The translations under genes were made by a program, and so were the position numbers. Of a stretch of 64,000 nucleotides of DNA, positions 1-12,600 are shown piece by piece (the stretch's first letter is position 1; the number at the start of each line of letters is the position of its first letter). The notes under the pieces were generated by a model that did no database searches, was not told the origin of the DNA, and saw only the letters and a program-made list of their open reading frames with translations. The DNA lies in NCBI RefSeq assembly GCF_030867145.1, contig NC_134434.1, positions 2,728,001 to 2,792,000 of the forward strand, read 5' to 3'. The DNA comes from Opisthocomus hoazin (taxonomy: Eukaryota > Chordata > Aves > Opisthocomiformes > Opisthocomidae).

Positions 1-556
1 TCTATATCCTTGTTGCTGCCTTGCGTCGGTGAAGAATGAGACTTACCAGTCCAGGACAAGAATTTTAAAATATGCTATGCTGTGTTTATTACCTGGGAAT
101 GCTAAAAGTCTCTTACTGTCTGTTCTCAATTGTCTTCCTTGACTGGTAGGGTAGGCTAATGTATAAAACCACGTATATGCTAAGTATTACTGTTCAGCTC
201 GTTACTTTCCAACTGAATTTGAACAATACAGGGAGGTCACGGATTTCATGCATTTGATGTAACTAGTGATATGACACCCTTTGGTCAACTGTTGGAGTTT
301 CAGCACACATTGAGGTGATGGAGCCTTCCTGTTACGCGGGTGAGGAGACCTGCAGAGTTTGCTCAACAGCACTGCAAATTTACCATGGCAAGTGCAACGC
401 TGTTATTGTAGAACCTGGCTTCTCTTTTGAAGGTCACTCCTCATAGCATAGGGTGAATGCAGTGTTCTAATCAGGTCTATTAGGAGGTTTATATCTGAGG
501 AAAGTGCAGGGTTAGGGTCTTGGTTGATGCAATCTAAGCTGTTTTCCATTTTTTAG
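1..556 (+). other. TMEM94: TMEM94 intron, partial
   Basis: Upstream of the first visible exon. The preceding exon should end in an Ile-Arg codon pair; no such exon is seen here, so this is intron. Nothing else recognised. Confidence 0.75.
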
Positions 557-659
557 GTGGTGTCTGGAAATGGCTTTGTCGCGTCCTGTGACAGCCCTGG
601 ATAATGAGAGATTCACTGTACAGTCAGTGATGCTGAAATATGCTGTCCCTATTGTACTG
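557..659 (+). CDS. TMEM94: TMEM94 exon (visible exon 1)
   Basis: One base completes a codon from an upstream exon outside the window, then residues 1-34 follow ([10 protein letters not shown] onward). The segment leads into a hydrophobic stretch (YAVPIVL). Acceptor TTTTAG, donor GTAGGT. Confidence 0.94.
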
Positions 660-3600
660 GTAGGTCTCATTTCAAGCCTTTGTTGTTGAATATAGCCGTG
701 TTTTGTCAATAAAAGTGAAGAATTTGCAGCCGTCAACAGGAAATTGTGGCCAGGCCCTAACTCACGCAGCTGTCTCTGTGTGTGCCTTGGGTAGTTCAGA
801 GAAGCAAAGATGCTGATCCATCTAGCAGTGAAAGTGGGGGGAGGAACTGCAGCAGCAGACCAACTATATCTTCTAGGCTTTCCCAGAGCTGAGAAACAGC
901 TGTTACAAGGCAGGGAAAACTCCTTCCCTACAAGTACCAGTAGTTAGCTGACAGCGTCATCTCCATTTGAATTGCAGGCTGGCTTCCTGATCACCAATGC
1001 TGTGCGCTTCATTTTCAAAGCTCCTGGAATTGCCTCTTGGCAGTACACTCTTCTTCAGCTACAGGTAAAGGAGAGCTCTGAGCTCCACTACACTTCCTCC
1101 CCAGAGCACCACTGAGACCGATTCTCTCCCTCAGCAGCTTGCTTCATCCTGTGACAGCATCCAGTGCATCCCCTTGTGCATGCTGGACCCCAGAACTCTC
1201 GGTGGAGCAGGACGACGGCTCTACCATGGCCATTCCTCCTAGACTGCCCTTTATGTTGTTTGCTCTCTCTTACTTACCATGTATGTATGTATGTGTGTGT
1301 ATACATATATATGGTATCCTTTGCTTTCAAACTTGTAAGAGTTTATGCCAAATTCAGCAGGAAAACCAACTGCAAGTTGGTGTGATTTGTTCACAGCCTC
1401 TTTCATTACAAACCCCTAAGGATGTGTGTGTCACCCCTCCTGTGCTTCTCCCTGTGCTTCACTGCTTCCAGTGCAAGCAGCCTGCTACCTACTTGCCATC
1501 ACCTTTTACCTGTCCTCTCACTGTGGTGGAAAAGATGTCATGTGAGAGCTATGACTTCTTCTTGTCTCTGTGCTTGCTGGTGATCACAAACGTTTTTTTT
1601 TCAGGTGAATGGTGTCCTGCCCATCCTTCCGTTGCTATTTCCTGTCCTGTGGATTCTTGCTACAGCCTTTGGAGAAGCCAGAGTCTTGGCCCAGATGAGC
1701 AAGGCCTCATCCACCTCACTGGTAGGTATCTCGCCACATCAAACCGTTGCAGAGAAAATGGCAGGAGTTGAGGAGGGCTCTGTGAAGCGAGCACAGTGAA
1801 TTCAGCAGATGTGTCCATGTAATTGTAAAAGCTGGTTGGGTCTTTGGTTGTCCTAGCTATGCCCTCTCCTGCAGCACAGTGTGGCTTCTTCTTGAACAGA
1901 TGTTTTAATTTTTTCAGCCTGTCTATGGATATCCCAAGGTGATAGGAATCTCCAGTGATTCCATAAATCTCTTCAAGGCATGTGCTTTCTGTCAGCTAAA
2001 TATAATCTGTCAGATGACTTAACATGAAGATAAATGCCCTGTGATGGCTGTAACTAGGGAACATTTAGCCACTGAGAAAGAACGGGATACATGAGATTCT
2101 CTGCAGTCCCCTGTTTTAACATGTGGGCTAAGCAGCCCTTTCCTGAGGCTCTGGGGCTTCGCTTGCAGGAATGGCATTTGCAGTGGGTCAGGGAGTAAGA
2201 GGAATTTCTGGTGCTGGTTTGGGGAGTGGAGTTTGGTAGTCTGATGGGTGTGTGATCCTGAACTGGCTGCGCTGATGGCTGTCTCTTCTTCTTCCCTGGT
2301 GGCAGTGTTGGTGAGAATCACTGTGCTATGTTTGTCTTCTGTGCTGGCTTCTGTTATGCCTTGTACAGTTTCTCTCTTCTTCTTGTCCTTCCTTGCCCTC
2401 TGTAGCCCTGGGTCTGTGTTTTCTGTTCTTTTCGCTATAGGTTGTACATGACTGAGCTGCCTGTGTCCGGGGAGGGAGGACATATGTTACCTCACTTACT
2501 GGTGTTTGCACCTTTAACATCTCTTTTCAGTGTTTTCTCCACTTTACCTTTCCCACCCACTCTCAGCATCACTTGGTTTCTGTCTTTACAAACTTCCTCT
2601 TTCCCTTCACACCTTTCTATTTGGCTGGGAAAAGCCAGAACTCCCTGGCTTCCCTGCTTCATCATTTTCAACATACCGATGTGCCCTTTCACTCATACTT
2701 GCATCTTCCTTGTGTTCTTTCCTGTCTTCTCCTTTTTCTTGTCCAGGGAGCTCACTCTGTCCAGCCAGTTCTTTCTGTGACATCTCAAACATGATCCTCC
2801 ATCCTTGCCGCAGCAGAACAACCGTTGTGATGTGCCTTGGTCATTCTGCCCCTTGACTAGGGCAGTCTTCTCTTGGCCTCTCTATTTCACTCCTTCCTTC
2901 TCTCTACTCTGTTCAAAATGTAGCAGGTAAGACCCTCTTCGTCTCCAGTCACATGGCCTGTGTGATGCTCTTCTCCACTTTCTGCCCTCTCCCATCGTGT
3001 TCAAGCTGTTTGATTCCCAGTTTTTCAAGGCCGTAGGTGACCCTTGTGACCAGTTAGTCAGACATCCTGCAGGACACAAACCAGAGACCCCCCAGGCGAG
3101 CCCCTGCCTCAAGTTGCATTACTACAGTTGGACTACAGCAGCATTCCTTTTAGAAGGGAATTTGATGTTGGTTTGAAGACGTTTGTACTGCCTTTGATAG
3201 GTTGTTTCCAAAATTATTTACCTTCACTGCTAAAAATGGGTATTCTATGTTAGTGGGAATTTTTGTAGTATTTGATTTCCAGCCCTTGGAACATTTACAT
3301 CTTTTGTCTCCTAGATTTAAGAGCACATCAATCAAATTTTTGGTCTGTTGTAGCTACTCACATTCCCTTTTACCGTCTCTTTGGTTAAGTAAAGAGTTAA
3401 AGCACATTCAGTCACTATAAGCATATTTTCCAACCCTTGAATCTTTCTCTTGGCTTTCCTCTTAGCTTTTTCTAGTGCTTCAGGATCACTGTAGAATTAT
3501 GAACCTCCAAAACCCACAAAATATTCCAGTAGCAGTTGTGCTTGTGCTAAATTTCAGAATAATTTGGACTTTCTACTCTATGTTCCCTTGTTAGTGCAAC

Positions 3601-6600
3601 AAAGGATCGTGTTAGATCTTTTAGCCACAGCTTTAAATGGCCAGGCTTTGCTCACCTGATAATCTACAGACTCACTGCTTTCTAAGACAGAGTCCTCATC
3701 CTCTAAGTCCAGCCTTCCTTTTTGCTCCTAGGTATGCAACCAGACTTTTGTTCCTGTTGGTATGCATGGTTTTGCTTGCTTACTAAACAATCCATATTGT
3801 TCTGTAACAGTATTTATTTTATTATTGAAGCCTGCCCCAAACTTTGTGTAGTTTACAATTTGTCAGTAATGTTTTTTAGTTTTCTTTCAGCCTATTAACA
3901 GAATACTCAGAATTTGTCCCTGCTTGAGCTAGCAACTCATCCTATTGCAAATAGTTCCTCAGTTTCTGTTCCATTTGGAGATAGTCTATTTCTAATATAT
4001 TTAGTATGGGCTTTATTTCTCCAGTATTACTCTAGTTTTTGTTAGAAAACCAGTAAAACAGTTTGCATCAAGTCAAAGTGCCAAGTGGTCTACGTCAAAA
4101 GCATTACTTTTATCAGTCACATTTTTCATTTCCTCAAAAAAGATATCACAATAGTTTGATGAGATTTATTACTCATATACTTGTGGTGTTTGGCGCTGAT
4201 TGTATTATTCCACTTCTTTTCTTTTAATTGAGTCTCCTGTTAGCTGGTCTGTTATTCTGTCTGAAATCAAAGTCTGTCTGGGTCTTGTGGTGACTTGGTT
4301 TGTTCTCCTTACCCTTTTTAGGCATTGGCACCACATTAGCTTTCTTCCATTGCACCAGGACTTAATCCATGCTTCAAGCCTTATGCAAAATCAGCAGTAG
4401 CAGTCAGAAAGTTGTCCAGACCTGCTAATTTAAACATATTTATTTTCAGTAGCTAGTGTTAGAATGGAAAGTATTTCGTAGTTATCATATGGTATGATTA
4501 TATCACTGAATAAGGAATAGCAATATTTATTTAACACGTCTGCCTTGCCTGCAATGTGGACTGGTTTTAATTTCCTAATGGTATACTTTTTATTATTTTT
4601 ATGTTAATTATTACTTCTATTTTCACTTCCACTCAGAACTAGGCTTTTTAATTTTTACTGCGGGATTGTCGCTGTTTAAAATTCTAATAAAATATTGTTA
4701 AACAGTTCCTCAGTTTAAATTATTTCTGACAAATTTGCCTTGACTTTTTTCAGCTTTGTTAAACTGATCCTTTTTAAAGTGCCAGGTATATGCATTATTA
4801 TTTGGGGTGTGATTTTATTTACATACAAATATAATTGCCATATTCACCTCTGTTTATGAATATACTTAAATTTAAACTGTCAAATTTATACCTAGTGTGG
4901 AATTCCTTTGTGCTGGATGCACAAATTTTGAGTTAGTAAATCTCTCGGTGTAATTCCAAGAGCTGCATGGTAGTGCCCTGCTATAATTCCTTTTCATTTC
5001 CTATCCACATCCCATCCACATCACCTCACATCCTCTGTGTCCATTGTGTTACAGGGCCCGGCTTTTTACTACCACTCTTCTAGCTCCCTTCTTTTAACTG
5101 GCCCATATAGCTTAAAAACAGATCAGTCAATCCTGGCTCATTGTATCTAAAAATAACCATCCAGAAAGAGCCTCCATTGGGTCTAATTGCTATTATTTTC
5201 TCTGCAGACACTTAGGTAATGACTGTGTGTTCTTCTGTGATGTACAGCACCAAGCACTTTGACTGCTTCACAAGCAGATAAAGACATAGTCCATTAGACA
5301 CTTAAGTGCTTTGATGGATTATTGGTCTGCCTTGGTATAGCGATTCCCACAGAGCAGGGCTCCTGCTTTCTTCTCTCTGAAGGCACAGTATTTAGGGAAG
5401 GATGTTCCTCATAACACATTTCTGAGCACAATTATAGTAACTGGTCTCTTCTCTTGCTGCAGCTTGCTAAGTTTTCAGAGGACACTCTCAGCAGCTACAC
5501 AGAGATGGTATCTTCTCAGGTACTATTATTACGAATTGTTTTCTTCATCTCCACTGCAGAACTTCATGATATCCTTTCCCTTCCTCTCTGACCTCCTGCT
5601 TGTTCCTAGACCCCTTTTGTTTATGTCAGTTGTCCGTTGTCACTCATTTGCTGCTTTAATTTGCTGTGCATGCAGGTTGCATGTCTTTCGCCTACACCTT
5701 CCCATGTAGGTGCTGCTCTGCTGACCAGAGATTGAGGTGACTGAGTCGAATTGTGTTTTTCTTAATATCACAAATGGTTTGAAATCAACTTTTTCTGTCC
5801 TGAAGAAAGTACCTCTGCCAAGTCCTCCTGTTCCAGGAGTAAAATAGACCTCTTATGGTATGTGTCAGAAAGAAGTATGGGAAGTATTTTGCTTGTACCA
5901 GAAAAACCTCCTTTTTCAAGCCAAAACTAAAGAACAGAGGGGATGGCGGTCAGCACCAAGACCAAATGTGAAGAGAGGAGCATGGGATGTTTAGGCTATA
6001 AGTCTGATCCTGTTTCATAGGCTCCTTAACAAGTTTAAGCACATTACTGTTGCTTCCAAAGCTGGGGCAAATAAACGTTCAGAAGACCTTTTTCTGGGGG
6101 AGGAACTGCATCTGGCTGCTCTATAAATTGCATCATCCAGATTGAACAGGTGGGGTAGAGGAAAGACACTTTTCTGTCTAATCTGGCATTAAGATTCCCC
6201 TTTCCTTAAGGAGGCAGATGGACTTCAGGAGTGACTAAAAATCCCTAGATACCATAGAGTCATAGAAGGATTTGGGTGGGAAGGGACCTTTAAAGGTCCA
6301 GTCCCCCTGCCGTGAGCAGGGACACCTTGCACCAGGTTGCTCAGAGCCCTGTCCAACCTGGCCTTGAATGTTTTCAAGGATGGGGCATCGACCACCTCTG
6401 TGTGCAACGTGTTTCAGTGTTTCACCACCCTCATTGTAATAAATACCTTCCTTATACCCAGTTTAAATCTACCTTCTTTTAGTTTAAAACCATTACCCCG
6501 GTCCTATTGCTACAGGCCCTACTAAAAAGCCTGTGCTGAAAGGCCTCAATAAGGTCTCCCTGGAGCCTTCTCTTCCCCAGGCTGCATCAACTCATATCTC

Positions 6601-9600
6601 CTTGCTCACAGCCACAGAGAGGAGTGCACATGGATGCACACACACATGCTTCCTTTGCTGAGTATTTTGTTGTCTTTCTGTGCTAGTTCATCATTTAGCT
6701 GAGATGTTTTTCAGGTGTTAAATGAAAGTGATTTGAGCTGACCTTCCTAACTGAAAAGATCTGCTTCTTTCCTGTTGTGCCTATGTAGCCTTTTTGCTTA
6801 TGAGAAACAGGTTTAAATAAGAGCTTTTTTCCTTCCTGGTGATAGTTCATGATTGTTTTGCATTTGAGCTCATGGCTGTACTAACTCTTAGGATCTAAGG
6901 AACTTGATCTAAGGAGCTTTGGGGGAAGTGCTCTGCAGTGACTGCGTTCCAGAGCAACAGCTAAAAAGCAGTAAAATAACACTGCAATGCAAACCTGTTT
7001 TTGCTGGCTTTAGGAGTGCATAGAGAAAAACACACAGCTTTTCAGCTGTTTGGGACTCCCTCTGAAATATTTTTGTGTGGAAGGTGAAGGGTGCCAACTT
7101 CACATTTTAATTTTGCAAAATATCCTCTTCTTTCTGTTTATTACCATGTTGATTACAATTCATTTGTAATGATGAAGTAGTCAGGGCACCTTGGCTTTAT
7201 TTCCAACATTGTCACTGCCTCAGTAAGTAACCTTGGGCAAGTTGCCTCACCACAGTGACTCCATTTACCCAGTTTGCAGCATAGTGATTGTAAGTTTAAG
7301 GCCTCAAACTCTATAATCCAAAGAGATGACAGTTACTTTAGGAAAAAAGTTCTAAGAGGTAAATACTGATTCACTCCAAATAAAATCACTTCAGAATTCC
7401 TTCCTGTGGTTTTGAATAGACAAAGCTAGTTTCGGTGAATTCTCAATTCAGCAATCAGACTGTCAGCATCCTCTGGAAGGGGGAAGAAATTCCTTTACCT
7501 TGAGAACATCAGCACTATATCAGTTAACAGATTCCCACGGAGACCGCTGTTTATCTTACAGTGTATCACTGTGTTGAACCTGAAAGCAGGTAATGTCATA
7601 CTCCCTTTTTACCTTCTCTCCTCTCATCTTTCACTGAATGAGTCTTTAATTGGCTGATGTCCTCTGCTTCCCTCGGCAGGAAATGATACGCTGTATCTGG
7701 AGCCACTTCCTCTGTGTTTTAAAAGGCAAATCCCCAACTCTGAGCTTCACTTCCAGCTTGCTCCATAGTCTGGGATCTGTCACTGTGAGTATTGCTGGCT
7801 TGTCAGAAGGAGGAACCCTGTGTCGATGCTTCATCTGCATCATTTGTGTCATCATTCCCTGAGCATAGACTGTTAGCGATCAGTTCACTGTGCTGGAATT
7901 ACAAACCCTTCAGGGACCTGTCTTTGTAGAAAAGTTTATAACTGTCTTGTCTTGTCCAAGCAGCACATTTACAGGCCAAAACAATGGTCAGAAATACCGT
8001 GGCATCTAACAGGGTGTCTGTGTTTTCCAGTTCTGGTTCTGGTCACATAACCCTCTTGACTCCTGTTCAAGAACCAGTTGGTTCAGGTCCTGATAAGGTA
8101 CTAGCTGGTGAGACATGTTCAGTAGTTGCTTCCTTCCTGTGGTCTTTATGCGTAGTTTTGCAATACCCTGAAATAAAATTGGTTTTAAACAACCCATCAA
8201 TCCTGCTAGAGCAAGGAATTCTCAGATTTCTTGGAGGGTTACTAGGTGCAGTTTCTTAAGACAGAAGTGAAGGAGAGACTGTCTATCCTGCCATGTGTTG
8301 ATTAAAGTTGTGATATTTACAGATATGCATGAACACTGAGACATGTTTTCATTGAGATTTTGCTTTCTTGGGGGTGTTTTGGGATGTTCTAGGTGCTCTG
8401 CTGTGTAGACAAGCAAGGGATTCTTTCCTGGCCAAATCCCAGCCCAGAGACTGTTCTGTTCTTCAGTGGGAAAGTGGAACCACCTCATGATAGCCATGAA
8501 GATCTAACTGATGAGCTCTCTACACGGTCCTTCTGCCACCCTGAGATGGAAGATGAGGTGAGGAATATGTAATCCATAATGTAGTATGTTGGTTCTAATC
8601 ATAGTTTGACTAACACGCACAACAGGGTATTACAGAGGGGGCCCTTTGCCTGTAGAGAAGTCCTGTGCCACAATTCTTTGCTTAAAAGATAAAGAAACAG
8701 TGAGGATGAGATCCTCTTCTACAGGAGTCCTAAAGCAGCAGGTGAATCAGTAGGGGCTCATGTTCAACCACTGAATCACCACTGTTCATTTTGTTGGTCT
8801 CTTGCAGCCCCACGAAAGAGATGCTCTGCTCTCTGGCCCCCTGGCAGACACAGTCCACATGACCAATGAGCAAGAAAGGAACAACTGGCCTAGTGACCCT
8901 CCAAAGGCTCCCGATGCCCATGCCCACCGAAAGCCAAACAGCAGAAGCAAGCATCCCTCTGGGTCCAATGTGAGTTTTAGCAAGGACACGGAGGGTGGAG
9001 AGGATGAACATGCTCAGGTGAGACATACTGAAGGGGCACACAATTAGTCTGTTGTGGAGCTATAAGACAGACAGTCTACCCTTTTGGGAACTTAATTGGG
9101 AATTCCTTGCAGGATTCTAGGCTAAAGTTCTATTCGTTGTAACAATTTAGAATTTTCCTGTTTGTCGGACCAGGTTGTTGGAGACAGTGAGGTGCTGGCT
9201 TGTGAGGCTGAAGACTTTGTGTGTGACTACCACCTTGAGATGCTTAGCCTGTCCCAGGACCAGCAGAACCCCTCCTGCATCCAGTTTGATGACTCCAACT
9301 GGCAGATGCACTTGAATTCCCTCAAGCCTCTGGGCCTGAATGTGCTGCTCAATCTCTGCAACGCCAGTGTGACAGAGCGTCTGTGCCGCTTCTCTGACCA
9401 CCTCTGCAATATTGCCCTCCAGGAAACTCACAGTGCCGTGCTGCCTGTCCACGTGCCCTGGGGCCTCTGTGAGCTTGCCAGGCTAATTGGTAAGGAGAAA
9501 TTGCATGAGCAGACACAGAGAAATCAGAGCTATCAATAGACACTGAATCCTTAGAGAGTACAAGAAAAAATATTTCCCCAGTCCTGGTTGCTGAGAAGGT

Positions 9601-12600
9601 GGGATTACAGAGCTGATTCTGTTGTTGTTCGGTTGCCAAAAGAGTCTATTACAGAGATTGCTTTTGGCAAGTTCTTACATTGTAGACACCATCAAAGGAA
9701 CAAATGTCATCAAGGATATTTCTAGCCAGCCCTGGCTAGGCTTGATATTCTTCTAGCTCAAGTCTGCCAGTCTCATCAGGAGATGAAGAATACCTGCTAA
9801 ATGGACAGATAGCTGCCCTACTGCCTACAGTGATGCTTTACTAGGAGTTTGGGTGTAAATAATGTGAGATACCTCATTTTATAAATGGGAAAACCAAGGC
9901 ATAGAGGAGATAAGAGGTTAGGGGTAACACTAGGCTTAAAATATGGAAGCTCTTGAACTCACTTCTGTGCCTGTCCTTCAGTGTCACAGCTCCTCTCTTC
10001 AATGAACCAGGAGCATGAAATCTGTAATCGCTAATAACATCTAGTCCTTCTGAATGTTTTTCATCATAGAACTTGAGCCATCTTGGTGTAGATGCACAGC
10101 TCACCTACCTGTTGCTGGAGAGGTGTAAGAATGAGCGCAGGCAAAGCGGCACAGAAGCAGGAGAGAGGACCTTTCTTTTGCTTTGGTTAGAGCCTAATTT
10201 TTCTCCTCCTTATGTTCACGTTTCAGGTTTCACACCAGGTGCTAAAGATCTTTTCAAGCAAGAGAACTATTTAGCCTTGTACCGCTTGCCAAGCGATGAG
10301 ATGGTTAAGGAAACAATCCTGGGGAAGCTTTCATCGATCACCAAGAGGAGACCACCCCTGAGCCACATGATTAACCTGTTCGTGAAGGACACCACTACCA
10401 GTAAGGCTGCCCCTTTCTTTGGGCATCTACTTGGGATGGGAGGACCTTTTCCACAGAGTCTAGTTTTTTAAAATTATGTTAGGTAGCACATAGTAAACCT
10501 GTTTTCTGGCATTGCAGAGCAAGGTGGGGGTTTTACTGGGCTTTGAGTAGACTTTATTATGTTAGTGAAACTGACACTGCACAGAGTTGAATGTTGCTCA
10601 GGGTTTTATATCCTTTTGATAGCCTAAATCATAAATCATTATCTTAGGGAGTTGTCTAGCTTACGACATTGCATACTCTATTTCTATATTGCATACTAAT
10701 AAGAAATCACAGAAATTCTGTACAAACTCATGGTGACCATGAGTACACCTGAAGCCATGCTGACTTCTCCGCTCCTTCTACTCCTTCCTATTCTAATAGG
10801 AATGGGCTAGGATGGAAAGGATGTACAGCTGAGCACCATGAGGTCTTAAAGCACCTCAGCAAGATTTAACAGCTTGCCTGTCAGAGCTCTTTGTCTCTTC
10901 ATAATACCTTAAACTGACTGAACTTGGCTTTCTGGAGTTGACATATGTTCAATATTGAATCTGAAATATTATTATGTTGGCCAGAGATTTACAAGGTAGA
11001 CTGTCTTCTCTTGCCCAGTTCTTCTTAAATTTGTATCTTGATCTTGGTAGGAGCTTTTTCATTTGTCCTGATTGCTGCTATCTTGCCTTTGTGAGTAAGA
11101 ATTTTTCTGATCCTGAGATTCGTAGTGTAGGGAAAAGCCTTTAATGTTGCCTCATTTCAACTCCTTATCCTCATTTTTAAACCGTTTAGTTTAGAGGCTG
11201 GAGCTCAGACAAATACATACGTGATCTGGATTATGCTGTCTAGAGTAAAATTTTGCCAGCGGAGTTAGTTAACTGTTGGAACACCTCTCACGTAGTAGTC
11301 TTGTACGTTGAAATTTTCTGAAATGTGTACAACTAGAAATAATGGATTATGCAGATAATACTGGATGAAATCAAATTGCTCTGTTTATGCAGAAGAGTCA
11401 GACCAGATGATCATAACTAACCTCTCTTGATACATTATTTGTGAATAAATTTTTGAATCCACCCAGTCCCATGACATGCTGAAGTCAAAGGGAGATACAT
11501 AATGAATTCTACAGCTGTAGCAGAAATAGGAGGTAGCTTATCTGTATGTTCCCTTGCTATTCCATTGAAATATGTGTCTCGCCATCTGGCAGTGTTCATC
11601 CCAAATCCATAGTAACCACATGGAAATGAGGGGCTCACTGGTGTCTTCAGTGGAGTAAAAAGGCTTGATAACACCTCTGTGTTCCCTTGCTGTGGCTGCA
11701 CTCTTCGGTTCCTTTTGCTCTGTCTCACCGGCTCAGCTCTAGCGGCTTGGTTCTTCCTAATGAGCCCCAGCACTCATGGATGGCTAGCCATACTCCCTGC
11801 CCTACTCATTATTTTTCTCCCTTGTGCCAGAGAAATCCTGGCCTTCAAGTTCATGGTTTAGGAAGGGAAGAGGCCGAGCTCACTTTACTGGCAATGACAG
11901 CTGAATGAACTCCTTCCAATTTATAGTGCGTGCTGTCACTGTCGTTTACCCCTTGGAAGGACTGTTGTGCAGGATGCTGATGATGCTGAATGGGAAATGG
12001 ATTTCAGTTGCTGTCAGGCATGAACCTGGGTATGTGTGTGTGCATGTGGTCATCTGCAAGCTCTTGCTCTGTGTCCAGGGCATGGGTTTTGCATGGATCA
12101 ATAAACATCTCTTGTTCTCTCTTTCTTAGCAAGGACTATCTGACCTTAGGAGCAAGGTGGGAAGGATTAGGTGTTTATACAATAAAATTAACTAGAGCGC
12201 TGCACAAGTACTCCTTTGTGTCCCTGAAACAGGCTCCTTCTTTCACACACAGCTCCTATTCGTCTTGGAGGTTTGTTATGCTGATAAACTTGGCATGTGA
12301 TGACTATTTATAGCAGAAAGCAGAGAGCTGCTACGTTTTGGAAAATCCTCCAGTGTTCCTGAAGGTCCCTGCCTGGTGTGTGCGAGTAGACATTCTTGGC
12401 TCTTGATTTCACCAGCTAGTGTGAGCATTTGCAGTCAGCAACAATGCTTGCAAGAAGCCTTTGGGCTCATTTTTCTTGGCAGTGATGTTTTTTTCATTAG
12501 ATCAGCTTTGAAGCTGTTGGGGGCAAAGTCACAGAGCAGCTGGAGGAGGGAACCTAGACAGTGAAGTCTACGTGCGTGCAATGTTAATGCATCGGTGCTA

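Larger units (their letters stand above)
5520..7679 (+). other. TMEM94: TMEM94 intron 4 (2.2 kb)
   Basis: Carries CR1 copy 1 and a probable MIR relic; the rest is unremarkable. Intron 5 (7785-8392) shows nothing recognisable. Confidence 0.8.

Noticed and set aside
1139..1771. A 210-codon open frame around visible exon 3 of TMEM94
   Set aside because: It runs through the intron and in another frame than the exon; the exon itself is defined by splice sites and homology.
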